Position numbers and translations under genes: made by a program. From Parabacteroides goldsteinii (GTDB lineage: Bacteria > Bacteroidota > Bacteroidia > Bacteroidales > Tannerellaceae), in NCBI RefSeq assembly GCF_015550595.1, contig NZ_JADNBB010000001.1, positions 322,473 to 386,472 on the forward strand: DNA of 64,000 nt, read 5' to 3'. Of the stretch, positions 8,655-17,344 are shown piece after piece. Below the pieces are notes generated by a model that was given only the letters and a program-made list of their open reading frames with translations, was not told the origin of the DNA and ran no database searches. Each line of letters opens with the position of its first letter. The first letter of the stretch is position 1.

Positions 8655-10196
8655 TTATTTCGGCAAACGAGACGGATTCTCAGCTTCCAAATTCGGATTC
8701 AATTGAGCATCATTCAACGGATACGGGAAGTAACGCAACGCAGATGTTACATTTGTCGGTTTTGAAATACCCAATTTCTTTAAATGAGCATTTACGATAT
8801 CTTCATATTTCCCGAAACGGATCAAGTCGGCACGACGCTGGAATTCAAATGCCAATTCATAACCACGTTCCTTCAAAATAGCCAAATTCATATCTTCTAC
8901 AGAAGAAGGAGCAGGAAAACGATCATGTTTACCATATTCCGGAGCACCGGCACGAGCACGAATCTGATTCAAATAAGGGAGAGCAGCAGCCGGACCATTC
9001 AAATTATTCTCAATTTCAGCTTTACACAAAATGACATCAGCCAAACGGAAAATACAGATTGTACGACCATCATAATAAGCATCTGAAATCATATCATACG
9101 AATATTTCATTGTAGCTATGTTCTGTAGATATTTAGTCGTGTCATTCGGAACTTCCACAATTCCTTCTTCCGGAACCATATAATGGAAACCATATTTAGA
9201 CTTATCATCACGATTAGCTCCTCCAGTATAATCATAGTAATAAAATTCACGACGCGGATCTTCCTTATCATAGCTGCGCCAGAACGGAAGAGATACACCG
9301 TAATACTGCCAACGACCCGGTACATCCGGATGGTCATTCGGACCGAAATGGTTCGTGATTTCACCACCATTCTGGGAAGATTCATGCAGAATAGCAAAGA
9401 TCATTTCCTTTCCGTATTTATTGTTTTCAGACCAAACATATTTAAAGTCATTTTCCAGTTCATAATTACCACTATTCAATACCATATCGATATAGGTCTT
9501 TGCATTTGTGTAATCATGATTACGTAAATAGATCTTACCCAATAAAGTAGCAGCGGCACCACTGGTTGCTCGAGCCAAATCCTGACCATCCCAACTTGCC
9601 GGCAAAAGATTGATACACTCCTTTAAATCAGCAATTAAAGTCCCTTCTATTTCCGATACTGGTGTCAGAGTTGCATTACTCATACTAAACGGATCATCGA
9701 TCAGCGTTGTAAAGAAAGGAACCGGACCAAAAGCATCCGTCAAATCACGATAACACAATGCACGCAAGAATTTAGCCTGTCCTTTTACCAGATTCTTGTT
9801 TTCTTCAGACATATCGACGGCATCGACTTTGTCCAGAATCACATTGGCATTTGAAATGACCTTATACATATCTTTCCAGTTACTGCTGAAATAGCGGTTA
9901 TTGGAATCGTATGTCATTGTACTCATCTTAGTTGGGTCACCGGCTGCCGTTGAATATCCCATATCAGTAGCATAGTCCGTAATCATGACTATATAACCGC
10001 CATAATACATATAAGCATCACCCGGCCCCGGGGTCATATCAGAGTATAACCCAACAAGAGCAGCCTGAATATCAGACTCTGTTCCGTATGCGTTGGCTGT
10101 CGTCAAATTACTATATATTTCCGGTTCCAGGTCGGTACAAGCTGTAAACAAGCCTGCTGTCACAACCAGTCCTAACAGACATTTTTTTATCTTCAT
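8655..10196 (-). CDS. SusD/RagB-family outer-membrane glycan-binding lipoprotein (PUL-A)
   Basis: 513 residues with a lipoprotein signal ending GLFTAC (lipidated Cys20) and acidic residues after the Cys, typical of surface-exposed Bacteroidetes lipoproteins. SusD hallmarks are ANVILDKVD, KFLRALCYRDLTDAFGPVPFF, a TPR-like helical region (DLARATSGAAATLLGKIYLRNHDYTNAKTYID) and a C-terminal RRADLIRFGKYED block ending in YFPYPLNDAQLNPNL. It captures the ligand over the SusC pore. Its start is 19 bp after susC. The length fits the family. Confidence 0.95.
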   Translation of the reverse strand: MKIKKCLLGLVVTAGLFTACTDLEPEIYSNLTTANAYGTESDIQAALVGLYSDMTPGPGDAYMYYGGYIVMITDYATDMGYSTAAGDPTKMSTMTYDSNNRYFSSNWKDMYKVISNANVILDKVDAVDMSEENKNLVKGQAKFLRALCYRDLTDAFGPVPFFTTLIDDPFSMSNATLTPVSEIEGTLIADLKECINLLPASWDGQDLARATSGAAATLLGKIYLRNHDYTNAKTYIDMVLNSGNYELENDFKYVWSENNKYGKEMIFAILHESSQNGGEITNHFGPNDHPDVPGRWQYYGVSLPFWRSYDKEDPRREFYYYDYTGGANRDDKSKYGFHYMVPEEGIVEVPNDTTKYLQNIATMKYSYDMISDAYYDGRTICIFRLADVILCKAEIENNLNGPAAALPYLNQIRARAGAPEYGKHDRFPAPSSVEDMNLAILKERGYELAFEFQRRADLIRFGKYEDIVNAHLKKLGISKPTNVTSALRYFPYPLNDAQLNPNLEAENPSRLPK

Positions 10197-10215
10197 ATTT
10201 AAAATCTCCTATTTA

Positions 10216-13200
10216 TTAGAATGTAATGTTCAAACCTACAGTATAGGTACGAGTAGCCGGATAAGCGTTAAAGTCCAAACCTGCACCGGCATTTGCAGTC
10301 TGCTGGCTACCGCCATCCTGACTTGCTTCATTTGCTTTGGTATCCACTTCAGAATCCCATCCGGAATAACCGGTGATAGTGAATAAGTTTTCAGCAGAGA
10401 AGTAAACCCTACAAGAACTAACCACCTTCTTGAACGGAATTGTATAACCTAATGTCAGATTTTTCAGACGCAGGAATGAAGCATTTTCAATAAAGTGGTC
10501 GTTGATATAACCTCCGTACTGTGAATAGTAAAAGCCGTTACGCGGAATATCCGTATTCGTATTCGTCGGAGTCCAACGGTTCAATGCATCCGGTGTACGT
10601 TCCCATTCCAGGTTCATACGGGTCATATTCAACAAATCATTACCGATCGAACCCTGGAAGAATATGGACAGATCGAACCCTTTCCATGTAAAGTCGTTAG
10701 TCAAACCGAAGATCACATCCGGATTGGCATTACCAATAATTGTACGGTCGCTTGAATCAATCTTACCATCACCGTTTACATCTTCAAACTTCGGGTCACC
10801 CGGTTTAGCATTAGGCTGCGGAGCGTATGTTTCCCCCTGCTGCATCACACCGATATATTTGTAACCGAACAAAGAGCCCAGTGCTTCCCCTTCACGAACA
10901 ATCGCATAAGATTCTTCCGATACAGAACCCATTGGCTTGGAAGAAGTAATATAAATATCGCTATTACCCCCCAGATCCGTTACTTTGTTACGGTTAACTG
11001 CCAAATTGAATTTCGTATTCCAGGTGAAATCTCCTGTTAAGTTATGAGAAGTTACATCGATCTCAAAACCACGGTTCTGAATAGCACCGATATTACGCTG
11101 TCCGGATGTAAAACCTGTATAATAAGGCAATGGAACTTTCAGCAACAAATCTTTCGTTTTTTTCCAATAACCATCCAATGTAACAGATAAACGGTTATCC
11201 AGGAATCCCATATCGACACCCACATTGTACTGAGAAGTCGTTTCCCATTTCAGACTTGCATTTTCAGGGCTTGTCGGATCCAAATGAGTACCCGATGCAT
11301 TGCTGGAGCCGTCTAATGTAATATGGTTATTAGTAATCAAGGCATAAGAAGCATAATCACCAATACGTTCATTACCCGTTACACCATATCCGGCACGAAC
11401 TTTCAAATTACTAAAGAGATTCAGATTTTTAACAAAATCCTCTTCACTGGCACGCCATGCCAAAGATCCTGAAGGGAAAGTTCCCCAATGGTTATCGGCA
11501 CCGAAACGGGAAGATCCGTCCCGACGGACTGTCACAGTAGCCAAATATTTGTCGTTGAACGTATAGTTCACACGTCCGAAAAATGAAGCCAGAATATTTT
11601 CCGTTTTATTGGATTGTACAGACTCCTTTATAGACGCAGCATTCAGATTATTCCATCCAAACAGGTCTGTCGAAAAACCCTTAGCCTTCACATAACGGTA
11701 CTCGGCATCATACTTTTCATATGAGTAACCTAACATAACATTAAGGTCATGTACTTTATTAAAGGTCTTCACATAGTTCAATATACCTTCAAATACCTGG
11801 CGGGTAGCCCTGAAATCACGTGTAGTTGCCACCCCCCCCTCAATCTCTCCCTGATAAGTAGTCGATTTCGGCAAATAAGTACCCTTGAAGTTATGTAACA
11901 ATTCTACACCACCTGTAGCTTTGGCACTAAAACCTTCGAACGGATGAATCTCCAGAAAAGCAGTTCCGTTAAACTTATCGTTCGTCATATCATTCTTACG
12001 TTCCAACAAGTTTGCCAATGGGTTATCGCCACGACCACCAGGAACACGACCATAAGTACCATCATCATTATAGGGTTTCACAGTCGGGTCATATTGCATC
12101 ACACTCAACAAAACATTTGAGTTGACAATATTACCACTATACATCTGGAAATTAGACTGTTCACGATGAGCATACATCGTTGCTCCCGCCTTGATATAAT
12201 CATTAATCGTTTGGTCTACATTGATACGTCCCGAAATACGGTTAAAGTCAGTATTCTTCAAAACACCTTCCTGTTTATAGAAACCCAGACTGGTCAATAC
12301 CTTTGTCTTTTCCGAACCACCGCGGAACTGAATATTATGGTCTTGTACCAAACCGACGCGCGTTGTTTCTTTCAACCAGTCCGTATCTACATCAGACTGC
12401 AACTGAGACGGTGTATAGGCACCATTCGGATTACCCTCTTGACCTTCAATTTCCTGATACAGTGCATTCTTCAGATTCATATAATCCTTCGCATTGATAA
12501 ATGTAAACGGATTATTTATTTTTTGGGCACCAAGATAACCATTGTAAGAAATCTTATTTTCACCAGCCTTACCGCGTTTCGTAGTGATCAATACAACACC
12601 ATTTGCACCACGAGCACCATAAATAGCCGTTGCGGAAGCATCCTTCAATATCTGCATTGATTCAATATCATTCGGATTGATATTCAAACCTTCCGAAGAG
12701 GGGAAACCATCTACAACATATAATGGTTCATTCGTAGAAGAGATAGAGTTGCTACCACGAACACGAACTGTAATTGTACCACCCGGTGCTTTAGAACTCT
12801 GCTGTACCTGCACACCGGCAGTCTTACCTTGTAAAGCCTGAGCCGCATTACTAACGGTACCACCCGATACCATATCATCCGCCGATACAGTAGAAACTGC
12901 ACCTGTCAGGTCTTTCTTCTTTACATAACCATAACCAATAGCAACAACCTCATTCAAACCAATGGCCTCTTCAGCCAAACTGGCATTCACCACAGCCTGA
13001 CTGCCTACTTTAATTTCTTTCGTAGTATATCCTATAAAAGAAACTACCAAGGTTGCATTATTAGGAACGCTTAAGGTATATTTACCGTCTATATCAGTAA
13101 CCGTACCATTTGTAGTTCCTTTTTCAACAACATTTGCCCCTGGTATTGGCTCACCAGCATTGTCGGTTACTACACCCGACACCTTTTTGGCCTGTTGAGT

Positions 13201-13377
13201 GATCATAACACTTTCATTCTTTGCTTTCGCTGCATCCATTCCGGTCGGAACAGCATACGAAGAGACGAGGGAAGAGATACATAATCCAGCTATAAGACCG
13301 GATCTTGATAACACCTTCCGCGTTTGAGAATCCGCTGCCCTTGCAGCAAGACTGTCTTTTAGTAAAGCGTTGTTCAT
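10216..13377 (-). CDS. SusC/RagA-family TonB-dependent transporter without STN domain (PUL-A)
   Basis: 1053 residues. An unusually hydrophilic N-terminal stretch precedes the signal-like segment (SGLIAGLCISSLVSSYA). Then come a carboxypeptidase-regulatory-like domain (VSGVVTDNAGEPIPGANV, about 66-135), a plug with VDGFPSSEGL and SATAIYGARGANGVVLITTKRGK, and a C-terminal beta-barrel ending in aromatic TVGLNITF. It imports ligand through the outer membrane using TonB energy. Unlike the other three SusC proteins in the window it lacks the STN signalling domain, and no sigma/FecR pair precedes it, so control must work differently. A candidate invertible promoter lies 85-277 bp upstream. Confidence 0.95.
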   Translation of the reverse strand: MNNALLKDSLAARAADSQTRKVLSRSGLIAGLCISSLVSSYAVPTGMDAAKAKNESVMITQQAKKVSGVVTDNAGEPIPGANVVEKGTTNGTVTDIDGKYTLSVPNNATLVVSFIGYTTKEIKVGSQAVVNASLAEEAIGLNEVVAIGYGYVKKKDLTGAVSTVSADDMVSGGTVSNAAQALQGKTAGVQVQQSSKAPGGTITVRVRGSNSISSTNEPLYVVDGFPSSEGLNINPNDIESMQILKDASATAIYGARGANGVVLITTKRGKAGENKISYNGYLGAQKINNPFTFINAKDYMNLKNALYQEIEGQEGNPNGAYTPSQLQSDVDTDWLKETTRVGLVQDHNIQFRGGSEKTKVLTSLGFYKQEGVLKNTDFNRISGRINVDQTINDYIKAGATMYAHREQSNFQMYSGNIVNSNVLLSVMQYDPTVKPYNDDGTYGRVPGGRGDNPLANLLERKNDMTNDKFNGTAFLEIHPFEGFSAKATGGVELLHNFKGTYLPKSTTYQGEIEGGVATTRDFRATRQVFEGILNYVKTFNKVHDLNVMLGYSYEKYDAEYRYVKAKGFSTDLFGWNNLNAASIKESVQSNKTENILASFFGRVNYTFNDKYLATVTVRRDGSSRFGADNHWGTFPSGSLAWRASEEDFVKNLNLFSNLKVRAGYGVTGNERIGDYASYALITNNHITLDGSSNASGTHLDPTSPENASLKWETTSQYNVGVDMGFLDNRLSVTLDGYWKKTKDLLLKVPLPYYTGFTSGQRNIGAIQNRGFEIDVTSHNLTGDFTWNTKFNLAVNRNKVTDLGGNSDIYITSSKPMGSVSEESYAIVREGEALGSLFGYKYIGVMQQGETYAPQPNAKPGDPKFEDVNGDGKIDSSDRTIIGNANPDVIFGLTNDFTWKGFDLSIFFQGSIGNDLLNMTRMNLEWERTPDALNRWTPTNTNTDIPRNGFYYSQYGGYINDHFIENASFLRLKNLTLGYTIPFKKVVSSCRVYFSAENLFTITGYSGWDSEVDTKANEASQDGGSQQTANAGAGLDFNAYPATRTYTVGLNITF

Positions 13378-13461
13378 AAATTAGAATTATTAGATTTATA
13401 TCTGCATTACAATAGCATCACCCTTTACAGTAAACTTGTCAGAATACCAACAATTGACCAG

Positions 13462-13654
13462 AGTCCAATAAGAACTCGTTCAAAACAGACCAAACCAGAA
13501 ATGAATAATATACAAAAATGACTTTAGAGAGGTCCTATTCATAAATATCTAAATAGTCAAAGTGTTAAATCCTTATTATTTTTAATAAAACGAACTGATA
13601 TTAGCGTATTTTTTATATATTTGGCAAAAAAATTGAACGAGTTCTTATTGGACT
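13462..13654. promoter_or_regulatory. Candidate invertible promoter segment of PUL-A, apparently OFF
   Basis: Arms 13462-13483 and 13633-13654 are perfect 22-bp inverted repeats (the left arm begins AGTCCAATAAGAAC, the right ends GTTCTTATTGGACT) around 149 bp. Each arm has a palindromic GAAC-TC-GTTC core. The segment contains TATATTTG at 13616-13623 on the plus strand, matching the -7 consensus, directed away from susC. I see no TAnnTTTG facing susC between the segment and its start codon. Inversion would place the box at 13493-13500 facing susC with a leader of about 110 nt. The -33 element is weak. Recombination itself is inferred. Confidence 0.7.
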
Positions 13655-13904
13655 AAATCAACTAATTAAGAAAGATCGCATCAAAAGAAACATTGATATT
13701 CATGGTAAACGGTTGGGACAAAGTGAATTCTACACAAATAAGACATTTATGTATTTAACCAAATAGTGTTTTTATTGATCTATTTTACACAAAGCAGGGC
13801 GCTTTCCTTTAAAATCCAAAGGACTATCATTATTCGTGCAAACAAGCCTGTCAATTCATTATATCTATCAGAAAGGAAGAAAAATTAAAGTATTTTCGAA
13901 ATTA

Positions 13905-14397
13905 ACCATCATACTATCATCTTATCAATAAGATCCTTGAATATCAATCGATATATAAATGATAGTTATTTATTTCAACCATCATTCAACTAACATAAAC
14001 TATCATAAAACGACCTATTCAAGGTAAAGCATCATAAAAATGGACATAAAAAACGATCAGACACAGACCATTTTCTTCATAGCACCCTATATTTTTTGCT
14101 CAACTATACCTACTTTTTTCACGAAAACTACTAATGCTTCCTCTTCAGCCCCCCATTTTATACCCTTTTACACCCGGGTTTGAACGATGCTAAGACCCGG
14201 GTCCCGACACCCTTTACACCCGGGTCTCAAAAAAAATAATTAGTTACTTTGCTGAAAATAAGCCCTGTAGACTGGAAGTTTTGTCAGGCTGTTTTATGAT
14301 AGTATGATAGTAGAAAATGGAACTATCACACCAACCATCATGATCTTTACATATTGATATTCATCATATATAAAGCCATAAATGATAGTATGACAGT
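13905..14397. promoter_or_regulatory. Array of about eleven ATGATAGT-like octamers
   Basis: Copies of ATGATAGT or close variants occur as tandem pairs at 13905-13920 (reverse), 14296-14311 and 14382-14397 (both forward), and singly at 13959-13966, 13978-13985, 13999-14006, 14322-14329 and 14334-14341. The tandem pairs and mixed orientation look like a regulator binding array. The regulator is not identified. Confidence 0.55.
14172..14225. promoter_or_regulatory. Three ACCCGGGT palindromes with exact 23-bp spacing
   Basis: The 8-bp palindrome ACCCGGGT occurs at 14172-14179, 14195-14202 and 14218-14225, in otherwise AT-rich DNA. The first and third share the upstream context CCCTTTnACACCCGGGT. 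The sites could be operators or form alternative RNA hairpins. Confidence 0.5.
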
Positions 14398-14430
14398 TAT
14401 ATTAAACAATATTGAAATAGAAGAACCTTT

Positions 14431-17262
14431 TCATTTCTCTATCACCAGCCAGGTATTCCCACGGGCAGGAATAGTCACCGCAATATCTACCGTATAATCG
14501 CGATTCAGCTTATAGGTAACCGGAGCATTCTCTTTCTCCCTGATCTTCGCTACATCGGAGATACCAGTGTAATAAAGCGGAAGCCGTATCGTACGGGTGA
14601 TAACCTGGTCGGTCGGGTTGAACAACAGGGCAAAGCCTTTCTCCTTCCCTTCCGGATCGACATGCATAAAACCATCCCAGTCACGTCCGTCGGCACGGCG
14701 CAGGTGGATCAGTTCGCTGTTCAGGATATTCCGGTACTTCTTATACCAGTCGATCACTTCAACGACAGCCGCTTTGGTCTCCGGCGTGTCATATAGACGA
14801 GGACCACGGTAACAAGCCTGCACACCGGCTCCATAGTTCTGGATCATGTGCGCTTTATAGTCAGGGATGTGATCTTTTAGAGGCTCCAGCGTGGCAGCAG
14901 CTCCACCACCATGATACTGTGTGAGCGGAACGAATGTCCAGCACATACCCGGCAAACGTTCCCACAGGCCGTCATACATTACCTGACGTCCCAACACAAA
15001 CTGGCGTTCACGCGGAAGCGACCAGTTCACTTCACGGTAACCGATACCGACCTTCGATCCGCCATTCAACATATAACCGCAATCGGGAATATTGGTATAA
15101 ATACCTGTTTCACACATCCATTGGTACAGATCGACTATTTGTTTACGCTGCTTCCATTGAGAGTCTTTCAGCCCTTTGTGATATGCATGAGTCGTAGAAG
15201 CACAAACATTTCCCGGATAAGAACCATCGTTTTCAAAAACAGTCATTCCGGTCTTTTCAAAGAAGCCTCGTACTTTGCGGAAATAATCGTTTCCCCATTC
15301 GCTGGACAAGCAAGGGGAACTGCCGAAGATCATACCTCCTCGTTTTCCTGTCTCGGGGTTGATAACGTCCACCTCATCACTGATCCAACGGCTGGACAGC
15401 AAGGAATAACCGCCAAGTTCTATCCCTTTGGAATTAGCATACTCTGTAAATTCTTTGAATTTGGCGATGTTCGCCTCACTTTCATCCTCCATATTCAATC
15501 CCGAACCGAAACTCAGGATAACCATTTCATATCCCGTCTCGGCACATTGATCGATCGCTGTTTTCACCACCTCCGGATCAGAGGAGACACAATGCAGGAA
15601 GATCGGATTTTCGGTTGTCCAGGGAGCGATCTTACGATACATCCGTTTCTGGAAAAGACCTTTCCGTTCACGGTCGTCGCTGTCGAATGGCATCAGCCAG
15701 GTACGGAAACTCTGGAACTTACCACCGGCGGGGATATCTTCATCCGGTCCCATCGGTAGTTTTACCTCCAGCAGGCAAGGGGTCAGCAACGGATAGTTAC
15801 ATTGAGAAGTATATCGCGGGTCGGTATTCCAGAATTCGGTGCGGTCGGCTTCCCGTTCGGTGAATCCCAGAAACGCCCAGTCGCTTTCGACATGGATATT
15901 GGGTTTCAGGAATTGTTCGGGGCGCTTGGCTTCCACCGGAGATTCGGGTTCTGCCATAGCCAACTGTTCAAGCGTAAACTCATCCAATGTTATCTCCATT
16001 CCGGTTTGGTTATCAATTTCAAACCATTTGCTGATACAAGGGATACCGTCATAGAGGGCATAATTCAGTTTCACCTTTACACCTTTCAGGTAATCCGGCC
16101 CTTCCAGATAGAAAGAGAGCACCTTACCTGAAGTCTCACCCGGCTTCACAAGCGACCAGCGTTTGTTTGCCCACTCGATACGAGGAGTGAGTTCCGTAAC
16201 GTCGAATCCGGTTACACGGAATGAGTTCGGCAGGATGGTCAGGCTGTCAATCCACTTATATTGCGTATAGCCATACTCGAACTGACCGTCGAGACCGCCC
16301 AATGTATAGATTTTATCGTCAATCTTTAAAACACCTTCATTACTAACGGCACGAAGCATACTCTCGCCGGTCATCTGATTGATCAGATCGACTGTGGCAA
16401 GATTCGGATAGATACGGAATACACGGCTCACCAGTCCATTGGACAGCACAATGTCTTTTCCGTTATGTGTCTGATAAACGCCGGCTTTCACTCCTTTTGC
16501 ATCCAGCAACCAATCAGACAGGGGACGTGCCACCGGCAGGTCGATAGTGGGCAGAGTGGCTATGTTTCTACGCAACGTTTTTTCTACCTCTGCAGGCATT
16601 GTCTCGATAGCTCCCTTATAATCTGCATTAACCAGTGAAGGTTTGATTTCATTATAGGAGAAAACGGGGTCGATCCAGTTTGCATGGTCGCCGCTCATGC
16701 CGTCGCCACCATCATCCACGATCAGTTCCAGGACATCTATCCCCGACATATCGAGCGATACTTCACGGGCTTTTTCTCCACCGCGAACCATTCCGCTGTT
16801 ATACAGTTCTTTCCCGTCACCAACCAGGCGAAAGACGACACTTCCTTTATCCAGAGAACCATCCCCGGAACCTACTCCGACAAACTGCTTTTTCCCTCCG
16901 GTACCGTCAGTACGATAAAACAGCATTGTCCCGTCTGTCATCGGTATCTTACTGAAATCTTCTTTTTTGTAATCCAATGAATGGTCGTTTACCCCGACCT
17001 TACAGGTAAATTGTTTGGTATTATTCCGCAGACTCAGTTTAATCTTACTGTTGGCCTGTACGCCTATTCCCTGTACGAACTGCTCGCCGGCTATCGTCAG
17101 CTTCTCACCGGTAACGGCTGTGTTCTTCATGGGTGAACCATACTGCTGATAGGCCAGAGACAGATCCATATCAGGTAGAAAAATTGTATTCTGGGCACTG
17201 ACATCCCAACCTGTAAAGAAAAATCCTCCCATAAGGAGAAATAAAGAAATAGTCTTTTTCAT
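14431..17262 (-). CDS. NPCBM-domain putative alpha-glycosidase (GH27/GH36-like)
   Basis: 943 residues with a signal peptide (FFFTGWDVSAQ). Residues about 28-205 form an NPCBM/NEW2 carbohydrate-binding domain (FVQGIGVQANSKIKLSL, VNDHSLDY, LELIVDDGGDGMSGDHANWIDP). A beta-sandwich follows, then a TIM-barrel-like region with MVILSFGSGLNMEDE, KGIELGGYSLLSS, MTVFENDGSYPG (Asp679 is a candidate catalytic residue) and YTNIPDCGYMLNGG. The NPCBM-plus-barrel layout recalls alpha-galactosidases and alpha-N-acetylgalactosaminidases of clan GH-D, but assignment to a numbered family is uncertain. It is the last PUL-B gene, 82 bp after the GH92 gene, and probably acts in the periplasm or on the cell surface. 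Confidence 0.65.
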   Translation of the reverse strand: MKKTISLFLLMGGFFFTGWDVSAQNTIFLPDMDLSLAYQQYGSPMKNTAVTGEKLTIAGEQFVQGIGVQANSKIKLSLRNNTKQFTCKVGVNDHSLDYKKEDFSKIPMTDGTMLFYRTDGTGGKKQFVGVGSGDGSLDKGSVVFRLVGDGKELYNSGMVRGGEKAREVSLDMSGIDVLELIVDDGGDGMSGDHANWIDPVFSYNEIKPSLVNADYKGAIETMPAEVEKTLRRNIATLPTIDLPVARPLSDWLLDAKGVKAGVYQTHNGKDIVLSNGLVSRVFRIYPNLATVDLINQMTGESMLRAVSNEGVLKIDDKIYTLGGLDGQFEYGYTQYKWIDSLTILPNSFRVTGFDVTELTPRIEWANKRWSLVKPGETSGKVLSFYLEGPDYLKGVKVKLNYALYDGIPCISKWFEIDNQTGMEITLDEFTLEQLAMAEPESPVEAKRPEQFLKPNIHVESDWAFLGFTEREADRTEFWNTDPRYTSQCNYPLLTPCLLEVKLPMGPDEDIPAGGKFQSFRTWLMPFDSDDRERKGLFQKRMYRKIAPWTTENPIFLHCVSSDPEVVKTAIDQCAETGYEMVILSFGSGLNMEDESEANIAKFKEFTEYANSKGIELGGYSLLSSRWISDEVDVINPETGKRGGMIFGSSPCLSSEWGNDYFRKVRGFFEKTGMTVFENDGSYPGNVCASTTHAYHKGLKDSQWKQRKQIVDLYQWMCETGIYTNIPDCGYMLNGGSKVGIGYREVNWSLPRERQFVLGRQVMYDGLWERLPGMCWTFVPLTQYHGGGAAATLEPLKDHIPDYKAHMIQNYGAGVQACYRGPRLYDTPETKAAVVEVIDWYKKYRNILNSELIHLRRADGRDWDGFMHVDPEGKEKGFALLFNPTDQVITRTIRLPLYYTGISDVAKIREKENAPVTYKLNRDYTVDIAVTIPARGNTWLVIEK

Positions 17263-17344
17263 GCTAGCTAAAAGTTAGAATATATATAAGTTCCCAAAGA
17301 TACTTAAAATATCTCCGTGGACTACATTCGTATCAAATAACATC

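Larger units (their letters stand above)
13378..14430. other. 1.05-kb non-coding region upstream of PUL-A
   Basis: No convincing reading frame on either strand. It holds a 22-bp inverted repeat with an internal promoter-like box (13462-13654), an array of ATGATAGT-like octamers (13905-14397) and three ACCCGGGT palindromes at 23-bp spacing (14172-14225). The rest is AT-rich. It separates the end of PUL-B from susC of PUL-A. Confidence 0.85.

Noticed and set aside
14911-15759. 282-codon plus-strand frame within the NPCBM glycosidase gene
   Set aside because: Antisense to a well-supported gene, no domain, no promoter or ribosome-binding site.
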